Position numbers and translations under genes: made by a program. Below the pieces are notes generated by a model. It did no database searches, was not told where the DNA came from, and saw nothing but the letters and a program-made list of their open reading frames with translations. Positions 1 to 6,298 of a DNA stretch of 7,518 nt are shown here, one piece after another. The stretch's first letter is position 1. Every line of letters starts with the position of its first letter. Origin of the DNA: Nitromaritima sp964584125 (lineage in GTDB: Bacteria > Nitrospinota > Nitrospinia > Nitrospinales > VA-1); assembly GCA_964584125.1 (NCBI GenBank), contig CAZOYP010000095.1, positions 1 through 7,518 on the forward strand, written 5' to 3'.

Positions 1-140
1 AATCTAACCTGATACACGTTATTCACATCTTTGATATATTGGGCCATGCCCTTAGGTATATTTAGAGTAGCCAAAGCTTCATCAAAGGAAAGGTTTACAC
101 TCTCGAGAAAGCTTACCTCTTTATCCAGTGTTACGGTCAT
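1..140 (-). CDS. Probable Glu/Leu/Phe/Val dehydrogenase, N-terminal fragment (partial)
   Basis: Only the first 46 codons lie in the window; the rest continues past position 1. The start is an ATG at 140-138, preceded by a clear Shine-Dalgarno CAGGAG (plus-strand 147-152) six bases away. The peptide contains FLESVNLSFDEA (residues 11-22), then a IPKGMAQYIK stretch and NVYQVR. This matches my memory of the N-terminal helix of one subgroup of amino-acid dehydrogenases, where FxxSVNxxFDxA, LPxGLxxQIK and NxVYxxRFP recur before the catalytic domain. Such enzymes reversibly deaminate glutamate or a branched/aromatic amino acid to the 2-oxo acid with NAD(P)+ in the cytoplasm. The catalytic Lys and the Rossmann fold are outside the window, so substrate and cofactor cannot be judged. 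The family call rests on 46 residues and is moderate. Confidence 0.62.
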   Translation of the reverse strand, partial: MTVTLDKEVSFLESVNLSFDEALATLNIPKGMAQYIKDVNNVYQVR

Positions 141-146
141 ACTAGT

Positions 147-152
147 CTCCTG
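147..152 (-). promoter_or_regulatory. Shine-Dalgarno site of the dehydrogenase
   Basis: The reverse complement reads CAGGAG six bases before the ATG at 140. It is one of the strongest ribosome binding sites in the window and confirms both the start and the reading frame of the partial gene. Confidence 0.75.
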
Positions 153-388
153 TTTTAATTACATTAGGAATCAAGTCCAGCTTTTAGTATTTTTTATATG
201 AACCTTGGTTTGCATATACTATCAGTGTGTGACCATTATCTAAAGTGGTAATCAAAGTTCCTATTTGATCAAGGATTTAGTTTTGATATTTTTTTTCTCC
301 CATAATTATCTAATGGCAATAGATACATTAATTTGAGTTAGTTATACTTTTATATTAAAAATTAGCTCTAAATTATCTATATTCATTT
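153..388. promoter_or_regulatory. Divergent intergenic promoter region
   Basis: This AT-rich stretch separates the leftward dehydrogenase from the rightward yjbQ gene, so promoters for both should lie here. The clearest structure is an imperfect inverted repeat at 195-218: TATATG-AACC, a TT centre, then GGTT-(TG)-CATATA with a two-base bulge. It lies about 55-80 bases upstream of the dehydrogenase start. A perfect 8-bp palindrome TTGATCAA is at 265-272. Several TATAAT-like hexamers occur, for example TATATT at 351-356, but in DNA this AT-rich no single promoter can be picked with confidence. No ORF worth calling was found. Confidence 0.5.
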
Positions 389-394
389 AAGGAG
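389..394 (+). promoter_or_regulatory. Shine-Dalgarno site deciding a GTG start
   Basis: AAGGAG ends six bases before the GTG at 401. It supports that non-ATG start for yjbQ; the conserved family sequence also begins close to this point. Confidence 0.8.
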
Positions 395-400
395 AGTCTA

Positions 401-820
401 GTGCGCCAGGCAAACCATAAATTTTCTATTTCAACGAGCAAAAAAGGTCTCCACAATATCACTCATGAAATTAAATTATGGTTGACCCAACAAAAATTTT
501 CTAAAGGACTATTAACAGTTTTTGTCCCCCATACCTCAGCATCGATTGTCATCCAGGAAAACGCAGACCCAGACGTATTGCATGACCTGGCAAATTTTTT
601 TCAACAACTTGTTCCAGAAAGTGATTCGAACTACCTTCATAGCTCGGAAGGCCCAGATGATATGCCTGCGCATATTCGCTCTGCCCTCACACAAACCCAA
701 ATCTCAATTCCAGTAAATTCAGGGAGTCTTTCTCTTGGAACTTGGCAGGATATTTATCTATTCGAACATAGAATACAACCACACACGCGTAAAATTCTTC
801 TTCATTTAATTGGAGAGTAG
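401..820 (+). CDS. yjbQ: YjbQ/UPF0047 family protein
   Basis: A 139-residue protein, the usual full length for the UPF0047/YjbQ family (Pfam UPF0047). Diagnostic blocks are all present and in order: PHTSAS at 43-48, ENADPDV at 53-59, H61, H80, GPDDMPAH at 84-91, and GTWQDIYLFEHR at 113-124. The conserved His and acidic residues are those the family is thought to use for metal or phosphate binding. E. coli YjbQ has been reported to have promiscuous thiamin phosphate synthase activity, and the family is widespread in all domains, but the physiological role is unsettled. No signal peptide or membrane segment is seen, so it is cytosolic. It starts at GTG with a strong AAGGAG. It stands alone: the dehydrogenase diverges from it and the MOSC gene converges on it 82 bases downstream. 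Family assignment is secure; the exact reaction in this organism is not. Confidence 0.95.
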   Translation: MRQANHKFSISTSKKGLHNITHEIKLWLTQQKFSKGLLTVFVPHTSASIVIQENADPDVLHDLANFFQQLVPESDSNYLHSSEGPDDMPAHIRSALTQTQISIPVNSGSLSLGTWQDIYLFEHRIQPHTRKILLHLIGE

Positions 821-902
821 CTCGTAATGATTTAGGATATTTTTTAGATAATTAAATATATTTTAATTAAAAACAAATTCCAAAACCCAACTTTCGACAA
901 AT

Positions 903-1532
903 TTAACTTTTTAAAAATTGTTTTTTTAGTTTTGGAGGTAGGGCATCAATTTTAGAAGCTCGCTCAATAATATCGGCAATCCCTGTTCTCCCATTAATGA
1001 CCTGATTAAAGTCTGATACTGAAACTTTGTTCGCTTCTTTGCTTATATTCTCAATGAAATCGCCATTTTTGATAACTCCCTCTTTTTCAACTGAAAAATA
1101 AAATCCACTCCGACCAGATTTACGAATACGCGCTGATAAATCTTTTCTACCCAACCGCACATTAAGAGTAATACAAGGTTCCCTCGGTTGAGTTACAACT
1201 ACTTCAACTGATCCAATACGCAACCGGTCGCCCAAATAAACATCACCTTCCAGCAATCCCTTAGTGGTTAAGTTCTCACCAAAGTCTCCGAATATTAAAT
1301 CTGGTTTTCCTAATTCTTCCTTCCAAAGATCATAATATTCTGAGGGATAAACACAGATTGCCTTATCTATTCCACCATGTAGTTTCGTGTTTGCTTGCTG
1401 ATCTCCTTCTAATCCAAGTCGCCCAACTTTTATCGGACCCTCAGTCGAATTTTTATAAATCCCTGTTTGAATTTTTTTCCCATTGCGTAGCATTTCTTGC
1501 AAAGACCCAACATTGACAGACAAAACTTTCAT
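903..1532 (-). CDS. MOSC domain protein with C-terminal 3-alpha domain (YiiM-like)
   Basis: A 209-residue cytosolic protein of the MOSC family, the fold shared with the Moco sulfurase C-terminus. Key features: HGG at 52-54, a YPSEYY segment at 62-67, GENL at 85-88, and QPREPC at 115-120 with Cys120 as the expected molybdenum-cofactor ligand. An RSGFYFSV block at 141-148 corresponds to the family's RxGWYxRV. Residues about 170-205 fit the small 3-alpha domain (PF03475) that follows MOSC in E. coli YiiM (224 aa). YiiM is a Moco-dependent reductase of N-hydroxylated compounds such as 6-N-hydroxylaminopurine. A similar detoxifying role is inferred by family only. It is the last gene of the minus-strand operon, beginning 11 bases after the DUF389 stop. 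It has no visible Shine-Dalgarno site, so translational coupling is likely. Confidence 0.9.
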   Translation of the reverse strand: MKVLSVNVGSLQEMLRNGKKIQTGIYKNSTEGPIKVGRLGLEGDQQANTKLHGGIDKAICVYPSEYYDLWKEELGKPDLIFGDFGENLTTKGLLEGDVYLGDRLRIGSVEVVVTQPREPCITLNVRLGRKDLSARIRKSGRSGFYFSVEKEGVIKNGDFIENISKEANKVSVSDFNQVINGRTGIADIIERASKIDALPPKLKKQFLKS

Positions 1533-1543
1533 TAGAATAACTA

Positions 1544-2536
1544 TTATTTTATAAAATTAGGATGAGAATAAATAACAAACAAAAGAGTAGCCAAGGTTAT
1601 AACCCAGATAATTATGTAAGATGTCATTGACTGCTTAGCTTTTTGTTTTTCTAACCAAGTTCTTGGTTTAATGCCTTGGATCAAAAACCCCAATTTAGCA
1701 GAAAGATTTACAGCCACAATATTAACTGCTAGTAAAAAAGCAGCTCCATATGCTAAGTCCGTTTGCCCTGCACCTATCATTAACCCAAGAGTCGCGGTTG
1801 GAGGTAATAAAGCAACCGCAACCATAACACCTACAAGAATACTTGGGATACCAGAGGTCAAGGATAATACTGCCGCTGCTCCAGAAGCCAACGCTAAAAC
1901 TGCAGAGTCAAGTCCAACATATGTTCGTGCCAAAAGTTCTCTGCTTTCTACATTTAAAGGCCACAAAATACCGATGAATATAGATAAAACTAACGCTAAA
2001 CCCAAACCTGCAAGTCCAGTTTTAAATGACTTCCACATCAGTTCGGTGTCACCTAGAGCGGTTCCTAAGGCCATTGCCAGATTGGGCCCCAACAAAGGAG
2101 CAATAACCATGGCACCAATAACCACAGCTACATTATCTTTTAAAAGTCCAATAGCAACAACAATGGTTGATAGAAAAATTAAGAGTAGATAAGTACGGTT
2201 CAGGCGAGCATTTTTACCAATACTGTTATATAGCTCTTCGCGCGTTGTTTCAGTTGTTGAAATTTTTTCTTTTTCTTCTACCGGCTCATCTTCTCGCGGT
2301 AAGGCAACTTCTACTGGAATAACCATAACTCTAGCTGAAAGACTAGTTGAAAGTATTCCCTGAAGAGCGTCAAGAATTATTTGCCGCTGATCTGGTTTGA
2401 CTAAAATTCGAATCACCTTACGTCGTTCTTCTCCTTCACTTGACACAATCCATAAGTCAGGAGCTTCATTTTTCTCTGCAACATTTTTAATACGGTCAAT
2501 ATAAATTTCGTCAGTAACTACTTCGATAATCTTCAT
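1544..2536 (-). CDS. DUF389/TIGR00341 family integral membrane protein
   Basis: A 330-residue protein with the two-part layout of the TIGR00341/DUF389 family. Residues 1-80 form a soluble alpha/beta domain resembling an ACT or ferredoxin fold (MKIIEVV, then a RILVKPDQ stretch and a VMVIPVE strand). A charged linker rich in Glu follows at 81-105. The rest is a hydrophobic core with about seven membrane segments, near 114-131, 134-160, 172-193, 208-226, 230-257, 261-288 and 304-323. The recurring motif of small residues and prolines is visible: GAMVIAPLLGPNLAMALG at 141-158 and VGVMVAVALLPPTATLGLM at 235-253, which look like two related halves. The function of the family is unknown; a transporter or sensor role is only a guess from the topology. 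It lies between the DUF218 gene (27-base gap) and the MOSC gene (11-base gap). No Shine-Dalgarno site is seen. Confidence 0.92.
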   Translation of the reverse strand: MKIIEVVTDEIYIDRIKNVAEKNEAPDLWIVSSEGEERRKVIRILVKPDQRQIILDALQGILSTSLSARVMVIPVEVALPREDEPVEEKEKISTTETTREELYNSIGKNARLNRTYLLLIFLSTIVVAIGLLKDNVAVVIGAMVIAPLLGPNLAMALGTALGDTELMWKSFKTGLAGLGLALVLSIFIGILWPLNVESRELLARTYVGLDSAVLALASGAAAVLSLTSGIPSILVGVMVAVALLPPTATLGLMIGAGQTDLAYGAAFLLAVNIVAVNLSAKLGFLIQGIKPRTWLEKQKAKQSMTSYIIIWVITLATLLFVIYSHPNFIK

Positions 2537-2563
2537 AGTTTGATTTTAAAAATTTAGAATTTT

Positions 2564-3226
2564 TTAGGTAGTTGAGCTGAAAATAAACCGCGCATAAAAG
2601 TAGGCAATGGACTCTGAAACAACACTGCGGACACCCTCACTAAACAGCCACCATCGGGAAACATCGTAATCATTTGGCGAAATGGATATAACTCCCACAT
2701 TGACTGTTGAAAACACTTCCTCAAATAAAAACCAACTACGTCGAGCGTGTGTGCCTAGAGACACAATATCAATTGATGCCGTATTTAATCCTTCTGTGTA
2801 TAGTCTTTTTTTTACCGCTAGTGCTGAGTGATAAGTTCTGTCTTTTTTAATATTTAAAAGTCCTGGCACCGCTATAATTTTTTTTTGAGGTATACCCAGT
2901 TCATTTAGTGACAACGATGCTAATTTTGCCCATGTTTCATATTCTGATACGAAGCTACCTACCCTTATCCTTCCTCCTGTGGTGACTAATAGTTTATACC
3001 CCCCTTTTTGGAAATATGCTTTCACTTTCTTTAAGGCGTAATCTGGCAACCAACCTTCAACTACCAATATATCACCATGAATAGGTTTTGTTGGAGATAA
3101 AAATGGGTGAACAAATAACAGAACTGATACCATAATTAATCCAAACCCCATTGACAGCGCAATCCAACCTGTTGGAGTAAGAACGCGGCATTTTCGAATA
3201 GTTGTCAAACGAATGAATTTATTCAT
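2564..3226 (-). CDS. Membrane-anchored DUF218 (SanA/ElyC/YdcF-like) protein
   Basis: With the ATG at 3226 the protein has 220 residues. An upstream in-frame TTG at 3238 would add four residues; neither start has a convincing Shine-Dalgarno site, and ATG is preferred. A basic N-terminus is followed by one membrane helix at about residues 20-42, then a DUF218-type domain outside the membrane. Family marks are DILVVEGWLPDYAL (52-65), LLVTTGG (79-85), ELGIP (109-113), and SLGTHARRSW (156-165), the counterpart of the SxxxHxxRS block of the family. Members include E. coli SanA, YdcF and ElyC, which are linked to envelope integrity and lipid-carrier or peptidoglycan metabolism, though the chemistry is poorly defined. 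It is the first gene of the minus-strand operon, so its promoter should lie upstream of 3226. Confidence 0.85.
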   Translation of the reverse strand: MNKFIRLTTIRKCRVLTPTGWIALSMGFGLIMVSVLLFVHPFLSPTKPIHGDILVVEGWLPDYALKKVKAYFQKGGYKLLVTTGGRIRVGSFVSEYETWAKLASLSLNELGIPQKKIIAVPGLLNIKKDRTYHSALAVKKRLYTEGLNTASIDIVSLGTHARRSWFLFEEVFSTVNVGVISISPNDYDVSRWWLFSEGVRSVVSESIAYFYARFIFSSTT

Positions 3227-3366
3227 TGGATAAAACAAACTTTTCGGTTGTGTATCTAACCCTGAAAATATGGAAAGAAAATGAAAAACTACTTTTTGGT
3301 GACAAAATCCTAAAGGGAAACTTTGTCATAAACAAGGTGATGAGCAGCATTTCAAACTAGAAATTA

Positions 3367-3388
3367 AAATAAAGCTTCTCAGCTTATT
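3367..3388 (-). terminator. Possible weak terminator hairpin (minus strand)
   Basis: In the minus-strand transcript the core is AAGCU, a GAGA loop (GNRA type), then AGCUU. The stem can be lengthened by A-U pairs with one bulged U, and is followed by UUUAAUUU. The stem is short and the U tract is interrupted, so this is a weak candidate. It would end a transcript crossing the gap leftward, about 40 bases after the stop of the 46-codon ORF, or act in the leader of the DUF218 operon. Confidence 0.25.
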
Positions 3389-3426
3389 GAAAAACTCTAT
3401 TAGAGTTGTCAAATTACCATATTTAG

Positions 3427-3567
3427 TCAGACTATTGGCGCTAGCGGTTGGCCAGATAGGCTAATTATATGACCCAACAAAATTAGTAAGGGTATACAAT
3501 AAAGATACTTGCGGATTTTTTCTGATTTAAAATATATTTTGGTACGCCATTTGCTTAATTTATACAT
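3427..3567 (-). CDS. Doubtful 46-aa ORF with one hydrophobic segment
   Basis: An ATG at 3567 opens a 46-codon frame ending in TGA at 3427. The peptide has a strongly basic first half (MYKLSKWRTK, then KSEKIRK) and a hydrophobic run YLYCIPLLILLGHII at about residues 22-36, ending in GQPLAPIV. This would suit a small single-pass membrane peptide or a signal-peptide-like N-terminus of a decayed gene. Against it, there is no Shine-Dalgarno site before the ATG, the length is within chance for the region, and no family is recognised. It runs in the same direction as the DUF218 operon and would lie about 200 bases upstream of it. It is listed so that it can be tested, not as a firm gene. Confidence 0.2.
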   Translation of the reverse strand: MYKLSKWRTKIYFKSEKIRKYLYCIPLLILLGHIISLSGQPLAPIV

Positions 3568-3727
3568 AAAATCAATTGGTTGGGATGAACTAGGCTACAA
3601 AGAATAAAAAAACACCTAAATAAACTTTAGTTTTTGTCTTAAAAAAACGAAATGTAGTTTGTAAGCATTTATTTTTGAGATAACTTTTTATACGAGGCAA
3701 AAACATTTTTTTTAACTACCGCAATTC

Positions 3728-3732
3728 TGGAG
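3728..3732 (+). promoter_or_regulatory. Shine-Dalgarno site of the 59-aa ORF
   Basis: TGGAG lies nine bases before the ATG at 3742. Several neighbouring genes have no such site, so its presence in the gap is the main reason for believing the small ORF is translated. Confidence 0.5.
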
Positions 3733-3741
3733 TAAAAAGCT

Positions 3742-3921
3742 ATGATAACCCGTACTTGGAAGAATAATCCAATCACACCTCGGTCAAAAGACTTGAGTTA
3801 TAACCCATTTCAATGGGCCAAGGATTTTGAAAAAGAGGTTCTCGAAAACAATCGGAAAATTTTTTCGAGAATTTATAACACAGATATCGAAGAACATTTG
3901 CTAAGAATCGATAACGACTAA
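3742..3921 (+). CDS. Small hypothetical protein, 59 aa
   Basis: An ATG at 3742 with TGGAG nine bases upstream opens a 59-codon frame ending in TAA. The peptide is soluble and highly charged, with no signal peptide or membrane segment. It has an Arg/Asn/Pro-rich N-terminal part (TWKNNPITPRSK, 5-16) and a YNPFQWAKDFEKEVLENN segment (20-37). The rest is a predicted helical, Lys/Arg/Glu-rich C-terminus ending in RIDND. The even use of charged and aromatic residues looks more like coding sequence than the Phe/Lys/Asn/Ile noise expected from AT-rich intergenic DNA. I recognise no family. It stands alone, more than 300 bases from any other plus-strand gene, so it would be a monocistronic unit. It is probably a real small gene; no function is proposed. 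Confidence 0.5.
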   Translation: MITRTWKNNPITPRSKDLSYNPFQWAKDFEKEVLENNRKIFSRIYNTDIEEHLLRIDND

Positions 3922-3953
3922 AAAAAATTATCTAGAACATAAACAAAGCAAAT

Positions 3954-3974
3954 ATTACCTGAATATTCGGTAAT
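3954..3974. repeat. Near-perfect palindrome downstream of the small ORF
   Basis: ATTACC, one unpaired T, GAATATTC, then GGTAAT form a 21-base dyad with a single bulge. It begins 33 bases after the stop of the 59-aa ORF. No T run follows on either strand, so a Rho-independent terminator is unlikely. A protein binding site or an RNA 3'-end hairpin would fit. Confidence 0.4.
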
Positions 3975-4299
3975 TAATTGCCGTGAAACGATCTAAGTTT
4001 TAATTCCAGATTAGAGTTCTTTTCCTTAGTTCCCAAGGCTATTAATTTTCTCTCCTGCAAAGCTGATTCACCCTCCTATTATTCCAAAAATTATTTGTAC
4101 CAGTCTACACATTATAGTTATCTATGATTTGCAACCATAATTTATATGCCAAGATTTTTTTAAAGTTAAAAACACTTCATTAAAAAATGTTTCACTAAAA
4201 AATTATTTTTTTATAAAATTTGTTAATAATTTCCATTGGAATGTGTCACGATAGATGATCACATCAATAAATTATTTTTACTATGATATGGAACTTAAA

Positions 4300-4845
4300 A
4301 TGAATAAACTCAAGAAACGCCCATTAGTTTTATCCTTCTTGGTAGGATTCCTACTTCTTTATTGTTCAATCGTATCTGCAGAAATAAATTCCTCAATAGA
4401 TAAAAATCAAGATATTTTAAAGCTCTTAGAAGTTTCTGGACTATTAGATCAAATGAGCTACATAAAAGAGGGCGTCAATAAATCATACGCAAGAGTTATC
4501 TCTCTTACATATCCAAAAGTTCCAGATCAGTTTTGGGATGATTTTAATAAATTGGTCGGAAAAGAAGAGATGAAAGTGCTATTAGACCGTGTTGTCTTAG
4601 TCTATGATAAACATATGACTCATAATGTGATTAAGCAATTAATTAAAATGTTCTCAACACCATTCTGGGTTGAATGGAAGCAAAAAATGCCTACTATAAG
4701 TAAAGAAGCTGGGTTAGTGGGAAGTCAGTGGACTCAGGAAATCATGCAGTCTGAGTCATTTATAAAAAAGCTTGATAATTTGGTTAGAAAACATGACTTA
4801 GAAAATATTAATTCCATTTCAAAAAAAAAGAACTTAAAAAAATAA
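4300..4845 (+). CDS. Secreted DUF2059-like protein
   Basis: The start chosen is the ATG at 4300 (181 aa). From there the protein has a textbook Sec signal peptide: basic MNKLKKR, a hydrophobic core at 9-22, and a likely cut after SIVSA at residue 27. A weak GGAA lies upstream at 4290-4293. The in-frame ATGs at 4255 and 4288 would place extra residues before the signal and have no better ribosome site. There is no lipobox (Tyr precedes the only Cys), so it is probably a soluble periplasmic protein. The region VYDKHMTHNVIKQLIKMFSTP (101-121), then WKQKMPTISKEAG, mirrors the YxKHFTxxELKxLIxFYxSPxGQKxxxKxPxL core of DUF2059, a family of unknown function. The tail is Lys/Asn-rich. It is the first gene of the plus-strand cluster, 50 bases before the 62-aa membrane protein. 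Confidence 0.75.
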   Translation: MNKLKKRPLVLSFLVGFLLLYCSIVSAEINSSIDKNQDILKLLEVSGLLDQMSYIKEGVNKSYARVISLTYPKVPDQFWDDFNKLVGKEEMKVLLDRVVLVYDKHMTHNVIKQLIKMFSTPFWVEWKQKMPTISKEAGLVGSQWTQEIMQSESFIKKLDNLVRKHDLENINSISKKKNLKK

Positions 4846-4895
4846 TCATAAAACAACCGTAGTATTTTATCATTAGCTAATTAAGGTATTCGATA

Positions 4896-5084
4896 ATGCA
4901 TAGACCTCTACGTCATATTATTAGTTGGAGTGGATTAATGTTTATAGTTAGTTTTATCACTGGGTTTATGTCACTTTTCTTTAACTTATCTGGATATAAT
5001 GTTGAAACACGATGGATTTTGATTCCTTGCCTTGCCTTAACTTTATTTTTTATTCCAAAAGTCAATAATTGGGTAAAAAAATAA
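4896..5084 (+). CDS. Small membrane protein, 62 aa, two helices
   Basis: The ATG at 4896 follows AAGG at 4883-4886 with nine bases between. The peptide begins MHRPLRH and has two hydrophobic segments, about residues 11-30 (WSGLMFIVSFITGF onward) and 39-56, joined by a short polar loop NLSGYNVETR. It ends in a basic NWVKK tail. The positive charges at both ends predict that both termini face the cytoplasm. No family is recognised. It sits between the DUF2059-like gene (50 bases upstream) and the outer-membrane protein gene (79 bases downstream) on the same strand, so it may be cotranscribed with them. A structural helper of the adjoining envelope genes is possible but is only suggested by position. 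Confidence 0.7.
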   Translation: MHRPLRHIISWSGLMFIVSFITGFMSLFFNLSGYNVETRWILIPCLALTLFFIPKVNNWVKK

Positions 5085-5163
5085 ATTTTCTCTAACCTAG
5101 ACTATTTACCCGTCTTATATTAAGCAACTCAATAATTTTATACGACATCTATTTTAATAAAAA

Positions 5164-6285
5164 ATGATTTTTTTTATTTTATTTTTTTTTATATTTTTAA
5201 ATCCCCCTAGCATGGTTTCAGCTTTTGATATTGATTATGATGGGCACATCAAAACCGGGAGCCAATATATTTTCGATTCTCCACCACTTCATAAGGATTT
5301 TGATAGTGAATTAGAGCTTCGTTTTGGAGTTGGCGGAAATTTTTTCAATAAAAACAATTGGGACTTAGACTATGAGATAGAAACTGAAGCATTTCAGTCT
5401 GATGGCCCCAGCGAACAATCAGAATTTAGTTCTGAAACGGGTGTTGATATTTATCGAGCTTGGTTACGTCTTAGTAATAATTTTTTGCAATTTCGCGGAG
5501 GACGTCAGGAAATATTGTTCGGCGTTGGGGCAATTTTTCAACCACTCGGATTGTTCGATACTCGAGACGTTTCAGGTGTTATTCCTGAAGCTCATGGGGT
5601 CGATGGCCTTCGGGCCACGTGGTTTTTATCTGATGTTTCTCTTTTTGAAACTTGGTTAGTTCCTGCAAAAAAAGGGGCTGCCTTGATTTCTGGAATGCGT
5701 GGCGAGGCCTTGTTAGGAAAAATTGAAGCGGGGATTGTATTTCAGTATCACCCAAAGTCTGGCTTGGATGATTTTTTTGGTTATAACCAGGAAGTAATCC
5801 AAATGGGATATCATTTAAAAGGCGAGCATGAAGTCGGTTTTTGGAATGAGAGCCGGCTAGATGTTGAAATGAAACCATCGTCCCCACTTCAGTTCGATAC
5901 AGTGTTGGGGATCGATTATACTTTTGAAATTGGAGAGGGCCTACATGTTTTAGCGGAATATTTTTTTACTACTCGACAATCAGAGTTCAGTTTAACCGAT
6001 CTCAAAGGTCAAAGAACTTACCATCAAATTGGACTCTCTCTCGATCAACCCATTGGGATTGACATCAAATGGCAATTTTTTAGTCTCTATGATTTGCGTG
6101 ACCGTAGCTTTCAGTTAGTCCCACAAATAGAATATTCCGTTACTGATAGTCTATTTATTTATTTTCATGGAAAAGTTGGTGGTAACATAAAAGGTAATAA
6201 AAAAAATGGAAGGCTATATCAACGAACTGATGTATTTAGTAAAACCGAATCATCAATTGGGTTAACTCTCGCACAATACTTTTAA
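5164..6285 (+). CDS. Outer-membrane beta-barrel protein, alginate-export/DUF1302-like
   Basis: A 373-residue protein. The ATG follows an in-frame TAA (5158-5160) by one codon, so no longer start exists; a later ATG (codon 17) would remove the signal peptide. The signal peptide is an unusually Phe-rich core (MIFFILFFFIFL) with a likely cut after MVSA at residue 20. The mature part is made of alternating amphipathic strands, and the last residues, LTLAQYF, end in Phe, the usual BAM recognition signal. The segment YRAWLRL, FRGGRQEILFGVG, FQPLGLFDTRD (97-135) resembles the plug-side strands of alginate-export (PF13372) and DUF1302 porins. No visible Shine-Dalgarno site precedes it. The ABC ATPase gene starts 13 bases after its stop, so the two are probably cotranscribed. 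This suggests a pore or acceptor for whatever the transporter moves. The barrel call is firm; the subfamily is tentative. Confidence 0.8.
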   Translation: MIFFILFFFIFLNPPSMVSAFDIDYDGHIKTGSQYIFDSPPLHKDFDSELELRFGVGGNFFNKNNWDLDYEIETEAFQSDGPSEQSEFSSETGVDIYRAWLRLSNNFLQFRGGRQEILFGVGAIFQPLGLFDTRDVSGVIPEAHGVDGLRATWFLSDVSLFETWLVPAKKGAALISGMRGEALLGKIEAGIVFQYHPKSGLDDFFGYNQEVIQMGYHLKGEHEVGFWNESRLDVEMKPSSPLQFDTVLGIDYTFEIGEGLHVLAEYFFTTRQSEFSLTDLKGQRTYHQIGLSLDQPIGIDIKWQFFSLYDLRDRSFQLVPQIEYSVTDSLFIYFHGKVGGNIKGNKKNGRLYQRTDVFSKTESSIGLTLAQYF

Positions 6286-6298
6286 TTTATAACTTTTT

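Larger units (their letters stand above)
3239..4254. other. One-kilobase gap with no recognised gene
   Basis: This is the longest stretch without a recognisable protein and is very rich in A and T. It must hold the promoter of the leftward DUF218 operon and probably that of the rightward envelope cluster. It contains a 59-codon ORF with a good ribosome binding site (3742-3921), a weak 46-codon minus-strand ORF (3427-3567), and small hairpins at 3367-3388 and 3393-3407. It also has a GC-richer palindromic patch at 3424-3459, a near-palindrome at 3954-3974, and an imperfect tandem repeat at 4176-4202. No tRNA, transposase or phage remnant is seen. Each of the notable structures has its own entry or finding. 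Confidence 0.6.

Noticed and set aside
849..869. AT hairpin TAATTAAA/TTTAATTA between yjbQ and the MOSC gene, as a terminator
   Set aside because: The stem has no G-C pair and no T run follows on either strand.
1671..2192. A 173-codon plus-strand open frame opposite the DUF389 gene
   Set aside because: It is antisense to a well-supported membrane protein; its Ala/Thr/Pro/Lys-rich translation is the mirror of the hydrophobic codons and shows no domain.
3616..3637. CTAAA/TTTAG stem followed by TTTTT as a plus-strand terminator
   Set aside because: Only five pairs with one G-C; such patterns are expected by chance in this AT-rich gap, and no gene ends just upstream.
4124..4183. 19-codon ORF starting at 4124
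   Set aside because: Very short, no ribosome binding site, and Lys/Leu/Phe-rich composition typical of AT-rich noise.
4176..4202. Imperfect tandem repeat TTCATTAAAAAA / TTCACTAAAAAA with a 15-base period
   Set aside because: Only two copies, dominated by A runs; it could be chance, although it lies upstream of the DUF2059-like gene.
4212..4217. TATAAA as a -10 box for the envelope cluster
   Set aside because: No acceptable -35 hexamer lies at 16-18 bases, and TATAAT-like words are too common here to be informative.
4255..4299. Upstream ATG start for the DUF2059-like gene
   Set aside because: It would put 15 polar residues in front of a complete signal peptide and has no ribosome binding site.
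5579..5887. A 102-codon minus-strand open frame inside the barrel gene
   Set aside because: It lies wholly within the coding strand of the outer-membrane protein, has no ribosome site and shows no family feature.
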